Positions 1 to 15,866 of a DNA stretch of 64,000 nucleotides are shown piece by piece. The notes beneath the pieces were generated by a model, which was not told the DNA's origin, made no database searches, and saw only the letters and a program-made list of their open reading frames with translations. This stretch comes from Euborellia annulipes (lineage: Eukaryota; Arthropoda; Insecta; Dermaptera; Anisolabididae). The stretch lies in the NCBI GenBank assembly GCA_023213315.1, contig JAKCPI010002063.1, positions 62,001 through 126,000 on the forward strand. The letters run 5' to 3'. The translations under genes and the position numbers were made by a program. How positions within the stretch are numbered: position 1 is the stretch's first letter; each line of letters begins with the position of its first letter.

Positions 1-390
1 TTCTGTAATCTTCAGTGATGGAGCTACGGGGGGGGGGGGGGGGGCTAGTGGGGGGCAAGTGCCCCCCCCCCCCATTCCAATCAGCTCGAAACCAAAGTCA
101 CGGGATGATGTATATAAATTTATTTTTTTTAAACAATAAATTATTTAAAAATAAAAATATTTTCTGTCAAATTAAAAAAAAAAATTGAAAATTTTTTTTT
201 TTCACTTCCCTACTACTGGACCACAGTACCCCACTCGCTTATTTGAATTTGATAGATCTTTAAATTTCCATCTACAAACGAAAAGCCGCTCAAATTTCTC
301 TGGGGCTGAGGCGCGATGTGGGATTATAGACTGAAATTTAGCGATCTATAAAATTTAAATAAAACGAGTGCGGTACTGTAGTAGAGTAAT

Positions 391-453
391 AGGGCTCAGT
401 ATGTTGAGTACATATCCGCAGATTCGTGGTGCGACTCCCGGGCGTACCCACCG
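391..453 (+). repeat. tRNA-derived SINE head (fragment)
   Basis: The segment has an A-box-like GGGCTCAGTATGTTGAG and, about 20 bp later, a B-box-like GGTGCGACTCCC, the order seen in RNA polymerase III tRNA promoters. The ends do not pair into an acceptor stem, so this is not a functional tRNA gene. Similar B-box pieces occur at 15413-15470 and 58514-58556. Confidence 0.45.
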
Positions 454-3335
454 TTTTCCCTTATTTAATTTAATAAAATATTTGGTTATATGTTTATCTG
501 ATAAATAGAGCTTGTATGATTAATGGTTTAATATTAATCATCCGTTATGGAGAAATTCAATAGAAATGTATTATGATATCATAATATGTGAGAAAATTAA
601 ACTTGCTTTAATCAAAACAATCAATCTTGACAAGTCTAACAATAGTTGAATTGAACCAAAACTCGACAATTAGTATTTATATAAATATATATGAGAGAGA
701 GGACAAATCGCTGATATTTATTTAAGGACAAAAAAAAAATAGAGAAGGAATATTTATTTATTTTAAGGTCTTTTTCGGCATCTAAGGCCATTTTAGAGCG
801 TCATTAATTTGAATTAATATACTAGCTACATTTTTTTTAGCCATCCTATCGAAAAAATATACCCCAATATAAATCCCAGTGCCTGGGCTATTTCTTGTGT
901 CCTCTAGGTGTCAAGGGGCACCTGGAACGGAAGGTGGGGTGCGAGCGTCGCTTTTACTCTTCGCCCCCCCCCCACTTTGTAGCCATTATTTCTTTTTCTT
1001 TTCTTAAACATAAAACTAAAAGTACCATTTCATGAACTTTATAGAACAGGTCTGTCCAACATGAGGGCTTTTTTGGACCTCAAAACGTGTATTTTCTTCA
1101 AAATGACATCGAAATTTTGACATGAATTCCAAAACTTTCTTCAATAGAAAGTAAAAATTAGTCCCTCCCCTCTGGATTAGGGTGAGATGATACTGTATCA
1201 TTCTGATACTTTGTGTCAGGTACGAAAAAGTATCAGGAACACAAAACGGGTACACTACTTGTGTATCATACTAGGAACTCGTTTGTTGAAGTTAAACAAG
1301 TTCTTATTGATATCTTCACAATGATACAATTTTAATACTGATACCTCTTATCAACTCTAGTTTCACTCTGGTACAAATATCCATGACATTCGTGTCAGAT
1401 ACTTGTATCAATGTGAAGCTAGCGCTACTAAATTTTGTATCTGGTTCAAAAGTATCAGGTACGGAAGAGTACCTGTATCAACTAGTAACTGATAGAGCAA
1501 AATCGAGTACCGACCCATCCATCCCTACTCTGGATCCGCTCTTCGCAACAATTCCTTACATTTAAATTGAACTTTCTCTACGGTTTCACTTCAAAAAAAA
1601 GATATTACTACACACTCAAGCTCACAACTAATGCCAAGTTATCCGAGCAATGACTCATTTTCCACTTAGCCCCATCAAGTCTATTTATCAGTGCGAAATT
1701 GCTCTTTTTCAAAAAATCAAGACACAGACAAAGTGTAAGGAATATTTATTTCTAATTTTGAAATTCAAAAATCATTTATTATTTATTTACAATATATAAA
1801 TAATAAAAAATGTAAATCTATTTAAATATCAAATTTTATTTTAAAAAATAGAGTATCAATAAATGATTGATAAAGTGATTAGGCTTAATTATTAAAAAAA
1901 AAAAAAAAAAAATAATCATATGAGATTTCAAGAGACGATGATGATAAGTATAAAATAAATTAAATCTAATCATTCATCTTCATGTCAACTTCAAAATTAT
2001 ATCACTATTTATAAAAAATAAAAAGGTTTTATTTTCAATTATATTTAGGGAATTTTAATGTGATTGAGCAATATAACACTTTCAGTTAAATAACATTTTA
2101 TTTATTTGTATATTTTTGTTTGTAGAAAGAAACTTATAAAGGAAGTGCATCCCTTATTTCATAAATTGAATATTTTTTTTTTTTTGAAAAAGAAATTTAA
2201 GATATAAAGAATGCTTATTTTGCTTAAACCGACTTTTCGAAAAACCAGTTTTCGGTTTTTAGCTTTTCTATGAAACCGGTTTCGAATTTTTCCGGGTAAA
2301 AAAAAAAACATATTTACAACTTCTGATTTTTTTTTTTTTGCTTTTAGAACTCAAATATCCAAACATGAGATTAAAATTTTGAAAAATACAACTCAAGCAG
2401 TCAACATTTAAAATACACAGAGCCTATGGACATTTTGAATCAATTGAATTTTTTACTTTTTACTTATGAAATAAATAAAAATCTCAAGTTAGTTATTTAT
2501 TCCATTTGCCTGTTTCTCAGAAATCAATAGGATTACAAAAAAAAAAAAAAATGTTATATCCTCTTTTCTCGGGTCCGGATTAACTGGATTATTTTATTCG
2601 ATTTATATTCTAACTACGAAAAACGTTAGAGGATATTGTTTGAAAAAAATTGTTTTTTTTTTTTTTTTTTTTTTTTTACTCCGTTACGTATTTCTTTTTT
2701 AATGTCTACAAATCCAATAATAATTTAAAACATATTTCTAATAAGTTTCGCCAAATATATTTCTACACATCTATTAAATACATTTAGATTAAATTTTTAG
2801 TTGATCAAAAAAATAGAAAATTTAATATTCAATTAATATTAAAACGCCAAAGGAAATCCATCCAACCCTTACATTTCTTGCTCCATATGAAATCCCCTCC
2901 CCCTTCCCTGCATTTTAAGGGCCTCTAATTTTTTTTTTTTTTTGGAACTCAGAATGGTTAAAAAATAATAATTTCATATACTGTTGCATATATTGGATTA
3001 ATACATAATATGATATTTATTTTCAGCTCTTTGCGTGAAGACCTCGAGTGAGCCGAAGCCCACCACTTTAAGAAGCCCTGTCCTAATAGGCATTCTTCCC
3101 TCATTCGGCCATCTGGGTGTATTTATTTCCTATTTTCAAATACTCACTTTCTCTTGTCCACTTGTATAATTAACCTCGGACCTTAGTACCAATTTAAGAT
3201 CACAAAGCTGATTTATAAAATCTTATCTAAGATTATTTGATAAAGTTCTTAAAAAAGCAACTTTAACATCACATAATATCTGCTTGATTGATTGATCTTA
3301 TATGATTTATTTTATATATTTTTTTTTTTATTAAA

Positions 3336-3590
3336 ACCACTGGCCTACACGATTTTTCTAACACAAACCCGAATAGCATATTATGGTAGAATGAACCCAG
3401 CTAAATCCGAAAATGGTCATACAAAAGTCGTAGCACCTAAGGTTTTTTCCAATCCTTACATTTCCTGCTCCATATGATATTGCGGTAAACGCTAACATGT
3501 AATATTTATTGAAAAAATGATTTTACAAGTTTTTCAACCCTATATATCGACAATGTTTATAATTAAGTTGACATCTAAGAAAATAGCACC
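3336..3590 (+). repeat. Dispersed repeat G, copy 1
   Basis: The segment from CACTGGCCTACACG to the stretch around TGACATCTAAGAAAATAGCA is clearly similar to 28985-29235 in the same orientation, with point differences and small indels. I found no terminal inverted repeats or coding capacity, so its class is unknown. Confidence 0.65.
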
Positions 3591-5242
3591 AATCAAAACC
3601 ATTTATACCAATTGCCCATTCAGTGACAATGGAAAAGAAACCTATGGAAATACAGTGTGTTAAGATGATTTCTTAAGAGTCCTGATTTTTGGGAAGGATG
3701 CACGACATTTCAAATAAAGGAATTAAAGATGAAATTTATTCTCTACGGATTTGGAATCAATGAGCAACCGTGGTGATAATTTTTCGAAAAACGGATCCGT
3801 GGTTTAAATTGAGTTGGGAACCTCTGATCTAATTAGTCAGAACAATGAGTCGATTAATTACTCTGGTTTTAAGACGTAAAGAAATTCATTCTGGCTCCTT
3901 TAATACAAAGATTACCAAACCCTGATATAGAAAGAATATAATACAAATCCCAGTTCCTGGGCTCTGTTGGGTGCCGATGGCTGGTGAGATTGGGGAGGGG
4001 AGTGGGGGACGAGCGTCCCCTTTCGTCTCCAGCTAAATAAGCATCAATGTATTAAAGATATCAAGCGGAATGCGATGAGATATATAAGAAACTTCCTAAT
4101 GGACACATTTTTCGAATATTTGATTAAAACCTAAATGTCAAAAACGTTTACATGTTTAACTATAAGAACTCGGCAGAGAGAAAACCAGCAAAAAATCGAG
4201 AACAGAAGAGTTTTGTATTATTTTGGAGTTTAGGCTTTCACAGTTGTTATCATATCTAATTATTTTACTAAAGTTTTGTATTATATTTATGTAACTAAAA
4301 ATATTATTATACCGGTTGGCAACTCCCTAGCCTGAGGGTCAACATTTATTTCTATTTTGCCCGGGGTCTTTGGAAAAAATTGAGAAAACATAATGGAATA
4401 ATATAATATCTCATAATAATAATAAGTATTTTTACTCTCTCTTACCTATATATGTAATATATAGAGAGAAAGAATTACGATCAAGTCAAAAATTCCATGT
4501 CGAGATTTTAAGAGTAGAAACTTTGTTCGAATTATCAACTTCCTATATGCTTCCGTTAAGCAGGAGATTTATAATTCGTTGATCGATCCAAAAAGTCAGG
4601 AAAATGAATAAATTTATTACTGTGGCCCTATGACGTAATGAAATTTTATTCTGATCCGTGTCATACAAAATGTTAACCAATCTAATAGAGATCAGGGGTT
4701 CTTAAACTTTTGTAGTTCACGGACCCCCTATTGAACTGATGTTTATGGTGAATTATAATTTTTTAACTAGAATTGTTTCGCGTGGCCCTGAGGGTCAGCG
4801 GACCACAGTTTAAGAAACCCTGATATAGACTAATATACACTATTTAGAAAAAGAGAATGAGAAATCCTTTTAAAGGAAAAGCTAATGAGCTGTCAAAACA
4901 AGGTGTTATTTAAAAGAGTGAGGATAACTAGCAAAAACAGGGCAGAAATAATTTCTCTCTCATCATTACCCCTATATTATGGGGGACCCCGTTTTGAACG
5001 GGTCAGTACCTTTTTTTATATTTCTCGGTCGTACCGTTGTTTTAATAAAAATGTCAATTTTGTCCCATTTTTAACAAACTATAATTTTTGTAGAAAACCG
5101 AACCATGTCTTATTTATTTCTCAAAAGACTTTATGCTAATGAATTCGTAAAACACGATAATATAAATTTTTGTATCGGTTCTGTCACTACAGAATAATAA
5201 TTTTTTTTATCATCTTACTTTTTTATGAATATATAATATTTA

Positions 5243-5361
5243 AAGAGTTGAGAATTAGAAGGGGTCTATGAATCATTTTTTTGTATGCCATTATAACCTT
5301 TATAAAGACGTAAATGTCGTACAAAAAATTGTCCATAGACCGCTTCTAATTCTCAACTCTT
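5243..5361. mobile_element. Short MITE, ~28-bp inverted repeats
   Basis: The left end (AAGAGTTGAGAATTAGAAG) is the reverse complement of the right end (CTTCTAATTCTCAACTCTT), and a TA lies at the left boundary. The spacer is not coding. This is a small non-autonomous DNA element of unassigned superfamily. Confidence 0.6.
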
Positions 5362-6111
5362 CATTTTATAACACCGTCCCGTTTTTGACATTACAATGTC
5401 CCGTATTTTTCACAACACAATATGGTCAGTCTATGTGGGGAAAATTAAAATATATACATCACATAACATATCCTGATCAAAAATTATGTTGATTTATATA
5501 CGGAGAAGAGTTGAAAATATTATAGGCTAGTATGTTCGTATTTTATTAGTACTTCCATCCTGAGAGATAGTAAAAATCTCAATTATTTATTAAATAGTTC
5601 TATAAGTTCTGAGGTCTTAATTCAATCTTTCTCAATTGCATTTGTAAGCCGGTATCGTACGTCAGTCTAGTGGGCGTACTAATAAAAAAGAAATAGATGT
5701 AATTCTTTTTTATCATTTTCATATCACAATCTCCATTTTGGAAATAAATTTTTTTCAACCTAAGTTTTCTCAATTGCATTTGTATCAGTTTATAATAAAA
5801 CATCATTCATTGGAAATGAGATAAAGTTTGAGAAATCATAGAAAACCGCACTTGAATTGATGAGTACCAAATCAGAAAAAAAATAAACGAAAAAATCACA
5901 TGAACGAAAAAACAAATAAGCGAACCTGACCAGACATATCTAAAAATAAAAAAAATGTAAATATCGTATTTAATCAAGATAGAAGCTAGAGAAAAATTCG
6001 TTAAAATAAAAGGATGGCAATAATACTAGACAAATATAACGATATTATTAATTTTCCTTATAGTAGTATATATATATATCTAATTGAATTGATGATTGCT
6101 TACCATATGAA

Positions 6112-6336
6112 GTGAAGCACGAAGAGGAAGACTCCGGGAACAACGAGGTCGTCGCTGCCGACGCTCCATCGTCTTTTGAACACAACCAGACCCGGCATGA
6201 TAATGCATGGGTCCCCCGGGACCCCAAATTCCAGGTGGTTCTTAAGATTTCTGACCCGGAGGACCGCACGTCACTCATCGGCCCCTTAGACCGCCAACAG
6301 CACTCCGTCCCGGTCTATTCCTTTCAAAGACCGTAG
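6112..6336 (+). CDS. Unrecognised coding-like exon
   Basis: This is a GC-richer block in AT-rich surroundings, with an open plus-strand frame. The reading is hydrophilic and acidic at its start (KHEEEDSGNNEVVAADAP) and later contains WVPRDPKFQVVLKISDPEDR. I do not recognise the protein. Acceptor-like AGs lie just upstream (near 6110-6125). The frame ends at a TAG near 6334, but a GTAGCA donor just before it would keep phase with the block at 6629-6814. It could be an internal or terminal exon of a gene whose other exons lie outside the window, or a retained fragment of a mobile element. Confidence 0.35.
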   Translation: MKHEEEDSGNNEVVAADAPSSFEHNQTRHDNAWVPRDPKFQVVLKISDPEDRTSLIGPLDRQQHSVPVYSFQRP

Positions 6337-6628
6337 CAGTAATTTAATTTTATTAAATCTCTTCGGTTGTTGATTAATTTTCATTAAAGAATATCGATTA
6401 AATTCCATTTTCATTTTTGTTATATTAATATTTTATGTTTCATCTCATCAACCTATGGGTTGTCAGAAGAAATTTTCGAAATTAGATTATTAAATAAAAA
6501 TTGAATATTTATGTTATTAAATTATAAAAAAAAAAATTGTTTAATACAAAATATTAAATTAAATACTTACATTTATTTATTTGAAATCTTTAAAACAATG
6601 CACTGTTAATGTTTTTGGTGTTGTAAGT

Positions 6629-6814
6629 AAGTAAAGAGGTTGTTCGTGGTAAACCGGCAAAAGTGAAATTTGTTGAACCGTTTGGTGGGATGCTGAGAAA
6701 TCAAATGACGGCGAGGAGAGCGATGAGCTCGAGGCGAAAGCTCCTCTCCTCATCCAACCTCTCCTACCTCATGCACCTCATCACTCCTCTCTACATCAAT
6801 GCCAAGACATGCTA
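6629..6814 (+). CDS. Unrecognised coding-like terminal exon
   Basis: A second GC-richer island opens after an AG acceptor (GTTGTAAG) and stays open in one frame until a TAA just after a KTC-type end. The frame is basic (VVRGKPAKVKFVEPFGG, then TARRAMSSRRKLLSSS) and finishes with a short hydrophobic run (LSYLMHLITPLYI). No family is recognised. If joined to 6112-6336 through the GTAGCA donor, the frame is kept, so the two blocks may be the last two exons of one gene. Opposite-strand frames are broken by stops. Confidence 0.35.
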
Positions 6815-7037
6815 AGTCCACTTTCGACACTAACACCATCTCGACGCCACCTGGCCAAATATCACCGCGCTTTATTTTCAAATTATATTTTCTCAATTCA
6901 TCTTTTATCTTTTTGTTTTCTTCTCTTTTTAACTTTGTTTCGTTTGTTGTTTTTATGTTATAAACTTGTATTGAGATTGTTTGGACCTAGCTACCGAGGA
7001 ATGGCTCGGATCTAGTGGGGTAAATAACACTCCCCCT

Positions 7038-7435
7038 CATAGGCGCCGGAACTGGGGGGGAGAGGCAAGGGTACATTGCCCCCCCCCTGGCATCCTATAG
7101 GGGGGTAGAGGGGGGGCAATATGTCTTCTTTTATTTCATTTATTTTTAAAATGATATATTTTTACTTTTGAAAAATAAAATCTTCTAAATTAAAAAAAAT
7201 TAAAAGAGAAAGAAATTCATTTTTTTCCAAATTTTTTCCAAAAATTTTTGATAAAATCACTAGCAAATTTTTTAAAATTTTATTTTTATTAAAATTGTGA
7301 TTTTATTTAAAATTTTTAAAGTTTTATAGTAGATTTGTTTTTGTTTTATACTATTTGAACATATTAAATTATTTTGATTTTCTAAAAAAAATTTTTTGCC
7401 CCCCCCCCTGATTCAAATTCGTTCCGGCGCCCCTG
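7038..7435. mobile_element. hAT-type MITE, copy 1
   Basis: The element begins CATAGGCGCCGGAAC and ends GTTCCGGCGCCCCTG, giving terminal inverted repeats. It is flanked by an exact 8-bp direct duplication CTCCCCCT (7030-7037 and 7436-7443), the duplication length typical of hAT transposons. The interior is AT-rich and non-coding, with poly-G and poly-C runs near the ends. A second copy lies at 39089-39488. Confidence 0.88.
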
Positions 7436-7959
7436 CTCCCCCTGACCCCGCAATTTGGCCGGATAACGGGGCTTGTCCGTCGGGCGACTGTCCGGGGCGC
7501 CAATTTCGAGGGGCGCCAAATTAAAAAATAAAATATTTTTTTACATTCATAATATTTTTTTACATTTTAATTTTGATTAAAATTTTCCTTTTTTTTTTTT
7601 GTTAATTTTTTTTTTTAATTTGTAGAAAATTTGTATATTGTTGTATAAAAGGGCGCCAAAATTTGTTTTGCCTGAAGTGCTCAAAGCCCCCCGGGGGGGG
7701 GGGGAGGGGACGCCGCAACCCGGGGACTTAAAAGGAATTTAAAAATCAAATTCTAGTATCATTAAAATGAATTTTACATTGAAGAATATTTCATTGAGAT
7801 AGATCGTCTGTCTGGATCTGGCCTCAATAATTTATGGTAACCCTAACTATAAGTAATATATTCTTAAATACGACTTTAATCAAGGTGTTTTTATATTTTC
7901 CGAAAAAAAATTGATATTTTTACATTAAAGAAACGGAACAATAATATATATACTGTATA

Positions 7960-8221
7960 AATATCGGGGGATGGTGGAGCCATTTCACGAATGACGTCAC
8001 ATTACGCCTCTAGCGCTAACTGGTGCTCGCCGCCTCAGTTGTGATGAGTTTGACAGGCTTCGTATCTATATTATCTATCTAGTGTCTCTATATATCTGAT
8101 TTGTATTTAATTTATAACTCTCCAATCAAAATATAAAGAATCCCAGATCCTTTAACTAAATGTGTTTGTAATTGAGAAAAAAATTTGGAAAAATTTTTAG
8201 TAGTGCTAAAGAAAGGATTAG
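7960..8221 (+). promoter_or_regulatory. Candidate CRE/Inr promoter and 5' exon
   Basis: The segment holds a perfect CRE palindrome TGACGTCA (within AATGACGTCACATT) and, about 40 bp on, an arthropod-type initiator TCAGTTG. It ends at a good splice donor (ATTAGGTATGT, near 8221). The first coding exon of the downstream plus-strand GFUS gene is preceded by a splice acceptor rather than a promoter, so this block could be its distal promoter plus non-coding exon 1. The link is inference; no transcript evidence is available. Confidence 0.4.
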
Positions 8222-8924
8222 GTATGTTAAATTTAATATTTAATAAAAAATATTTTTTACTTTAATCTATATATTAAAAATAACTAATTAAATAATAATA
8301 TTATATAATAATGAAATATATTTGATGATGTAAATAAGCAAACTTAATATATTTTATATTTTTGACCATATACTGTCATGATGTAACGTTTTTGCCTTTG
8401 GACATTTAGAGATAGACAAGAAATTATAAATGTTAAATCCATATTTATTTAAAGGGCTGTCATAATATCCAATCACTGATTTCCTACTGATAGATTATTT
8501 AGCGTTCTCAACCAAGGGGTCGCCGACCATCTAGAGGGGCAAGATGAGAAGGAATAGATATAGATCAGATGTCCCCAAACAGTCCCCAAACTTTATGGTC
8601 TCGTAGTCCACATGGAGCATGTTTTTCGGTTTTGGGTAGACGCAGATAATATTGCATTTTTGAAAATTCATCAATTTCAAATCTGTTTTGACTGCTGTCT
8701 AACTGTAGTGAGGTGTAGAAGAAGAAAAAAAAACATTAATTTTGTATATATATGATGAAACCGAAATTTAGTTACCGATTTTAAGTGGCAGGGATGAACC
8801 TGGTAATTTTCAATATATGGTTTCAATTTAGTAAGGTTTAATCTTAAATCTCCCGTTCTTGGTGTTATTCTTAATACTAGTGTATTATCTGTAACAGCCA
8901 AAAGTATCCACTGTAGCAGTGCAC

Positions 8925-9031
8925 TGATATAGATGATCTAGGTGGCGAATGATTCTAATGTTGTTAGTTACATGTATGACTTTGCTTTGATTCAATAAAA
9001 ACAGCTTATACCTAGTAACTCCGATCTATCA
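8925..9031 (+). repeat. 5' LTR of miniature retrotransposon
   Basis: A 107-bp repeat, TG...CA bounded, matching 9891-10006. It is followed directly by GTTGGCGACGAGG, which sits in the primer-binding-site position. Confidence 0.85.
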
Positions 9032-9032
9032 G

Positions 9033-9510
9033 TTGGCGACGAGGAATAAAATTTATATAAAAGAAGAAAACAAAAACGACGTCTTGTTAGAGAAAACAAA
9101 AGAAATGGCAACTTTTCAATATAACATTGAAAAATTCAACATGAAGCCCTCAAGCTGGGAGGCATATCTTGATCAATTAAACTTTTATTTTATCGCTAAT
9201 GATATTAAAACCGAGGACAAGAAAAAAGAATAATGTTGTCTTGTTGCGGAATTCAATTGGTGACTTTAGTTAAGGATTTGATTAAACCGAAGACTCTAGA
9301 TGCGATTACTTAAGTAGAAATTGTGGCCGCGCTTTTGAAACATTACAATCCGAAGCCAAATAAATTCACAGAACGCTTCAAGTTTCGAAGACGCGTACAA
9401 GGGGACTCCGAAAGTGTGATGGATTACATAAGAGTTTTAAGAAATATATGCAAATACTGTGAGTTTAAAGATATTGCATAAGACATGAGGATCAGATTAG
9501 AAAAGCGAGT
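9033..9510 (+). pseudogene. Broken gag-like ORF
   Basis: The first open segment (to 9233) starts MATRNKIYIKEEN and includes SSWEAYLDQLNFYFIAND, typical of gag N-termini of gypsy-like elements. It then shifts frame near 9230. The continuing frame (KPKTLDAIT, later FTERFKFRRR and MDYIRVLRNICKYCEF) carries further stop codons near 9311 and 9480. It is not functional as read. It describes a degraded retrotransposon gag and is given only as a fragment. Confidence 0.7.
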
Positions 9511-9540
9511 GAGGAATTATGGAAAAGTCAGGGTCATGAA

Positions 9541-9918
9541 GTGGATTTCTCGTTAGACTCAGAAGATGAGGAAGAGGAAAAGTCAAAAAATGAGAAGAGT
9601 GAAGGAAAGGAAGATAGAGCAGGAGAAGAAGTTTCGGAAGATGTTTCAAGAGAAGAAGTTTCGGAAGATGTTTCAAGAGAAGAAGTTTTTGAAGGTGTTT
9701 CAAGAGAAGAAGTTTCGGAAGATGTTTCAAGAGAAGAAGTTTCGGAAGATGTTTCAAGAGAAGAAGTGCCAAGAGAGGAGAATCAAGATGTTTCTGAAGA
9801 AGGTCTCGAAGAGGGAGTAAATGAACCACAGTTGAGAAAATCGACTAGGGTCCGAAAACCTCCAGAAAGACTCATTGTAGGCGGAGAAGATGATATAGAT
9901 GATCTAGGTGGCGAATGA
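9541..9918 (+). pseudogene. Pol C-terminal tail with 27-bp tandem repeats
   Basis: This open frame runs into the right LTR and stops there (TGA near 9916). The middle consists of about five 27-bp units coding a 9-residue acidic motif (EVSEDVSRE; positions about 9629-9763). The end, LRKSTRVRKPPERLI, matches the basic tail often found after the integrase of gypsy- or copia-type polyproteins. It is joined to gag remains by loss of the whole enzymatic core. The frame antisense to the repeat is also open, but only because of the repeat. Confidence 0.65.
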
Positions 9919-10006
9919 TTCTATTGATTCTAATGTTGTTAGTTACATGTATGACTTTGCTTTGATTCAATAAAAACAGCTTATACCTAGTAACTCCGAT
10001 CTATCA
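9891..10006 (+). repeat. 3' LTR of miniature retrotransposon
   Basis: A 116-bp repeat matching 8925-9031 apart from a short extra TCTATTGATTC-type duplication. It is followed by the target duplication GCAC. Confidence 0.85.
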
Positions 10007-10395
10007 GCACCCTAGAAAAATAACCAGAAAGTTGAGAGAGAGCAGGTGCCTTTAAATGGGTATTTAAGGTATGATGTTAATGATAATTAAATAATGAAAA
10101 TTTATTATGTATAAGGTTTTATTAGGTGTTATGTGTTGGACGCAACTAAATAAGGCTTGCTCTAATGTCTCCAAGCTCTGTCTCAACTCTCGCAAATGGA
10201 TACTTCTGGCTGTTACAGATGCATGCTTGTCAACTTTGCAGCACGCTTAAGAAATAACTTGTACTCATATAACTTTCATTGAGACAAATGTTTAGTAATT
10301 CTTGTATCTCCTATTAAATATAATTGTTAAAATGTCATTTTCTTGATATAATAAATTCATATACACTTCTTTTTTTTGTTTTATAGTCTACAAAC

Positions 10396-15155
<4,760 letters not shown>

Positions 15156-15866
15156 ATTGCTATGGAAAATAATTATAAATTTTTAAGATTTCGGTTGATA
15201 ATTCCATAAAGAATTATTATATATTCCTTAATAGGCTGTTTTCGTACTTAAAGTACAAAAGATAATTATTAAAATACAAGAAGTATTATTTTTATATAAA
15301 ACTTCATTTATCTTGAAAAATAATAATTGTTGATTGATTTTGATTTTTTAAATAATTTATATTTTTTACAATACTTACTTTACAAATAGTTAAAATAATT
15401 TCTATTTCATATGCCGTGGCTCAGAGAGAAGGCATTCGCTTCTCGTGCCTAGGGTCGCGGGTTCGCTTCTAAACAAATTAAAAAAAAAAAATCTTGGTCG
15501 CAGTTGTTTTTGTTGTTGCTAGATCTCCCGGGTGATTTTTCTTGTATGTATTTATATAAAAAAATATACTGTATATACATTATATCATGGCTGGGGTGTT
15601 GGCATAAAATAAAATTACTTATAAAATAGAGATATTTTTTAATTACAAAAACTATAAAACCCTCTTTAATTTTCTCGGTGTCAATGTCGGCATATTTTTC
15701 TGCCGACACTCCAGCCCTGCATTATATATAAATTAAAATATTTTTTGATTTTATTAGAAATAAAAGACATTTTTGACATTAATCGAGTTTATTTTGTATT
15801 TAGCAATTAATTTTTTGTATTATTAGCCTATATAGTGTATATAAAAATGAAATGAGTAATATATAT
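15156..15866. other. GFUS 3' flank, SINE fragment, AT-rich DNA
   Basis: Downstream of the GFUS stop there is AT-rich DNA with no clear AATAAA close to the stop. It holds the tRNA-like SINE piece at 15413-15470 and no coding frame that I can support. Confidence 0.5.
15413..15470 (+). repeat. tRNA-derived SINE head
   Basis: GCCGTGGCTCAGAGAGAAGG resembles a tRNA 5' half with A box, and GGGTTCGCTTCT a decayed B box, 58 nt in all. The 3' end does not pair with the 5' end and an A-rich stretch follows, so it is a SINE head and not a tRNA gene. Confidence 0.55.

Larger units (their letters stand above)
1..6100. other. Gene-free repeat-rich flank
   Basis: No exon-like reading frame is supported here. 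The stretch is AT-rich with long A and T runs. It holds poly-G/poly-C tracts (27-72, 965-972), a tRNA-like SINE head (391-453), fragments of the dispersed family D (about 1070-1155 and 4430-4510), a short inverted-repeat element (5243-5361) and one copy of a repeat shared with 28985-29235. A short block near 880-975 resembles 3940-4025; both begin with a stretch like AAATCCCAG and contain GCGAGCGTC- or GACGAGCGTC-like segments. The small open frames look like chance. Confidence 0.6.
8925..10006 (+). mobile_element. Miniature deleted LTR retrotransposon
   Basis: Two near-identical direct repeats (8925-9031 and 9891-10006) begin TG and end CA. They are flanked by a 4-bp target duplication GCAC (8921-8924, 10007-10010). 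Each repeat contains AATAAA. A purine-rich stretch (GGCGGAGAAGA) precedes the right repeat, as a polypurine tract should. The interior has a broken gag-like start and a C-terminal tail of a pol-type protein, with the whole protease, reverse transcriptase and integrase core missing. The right repeat has an extra partial duplication of about 9 bp. By duplication length and tail motif it resembles Ty3/gypsy-type elements, shrunk to about 1.1 kb. Confidence 0.85.

Noticed and set aside
9497..9829. Leucine-rich minus-strand ORF
   Set aside because: It is the antisense of the 27-bp acidic coding repeat in the retrotransposon tail.
15413..15470. Possible tRNA gene
   Set aside because: A- and B-box-like sequences are present, but the ends do not form an acceptor stem and the anticodon arm is unclear; a SINE head is a better reading.
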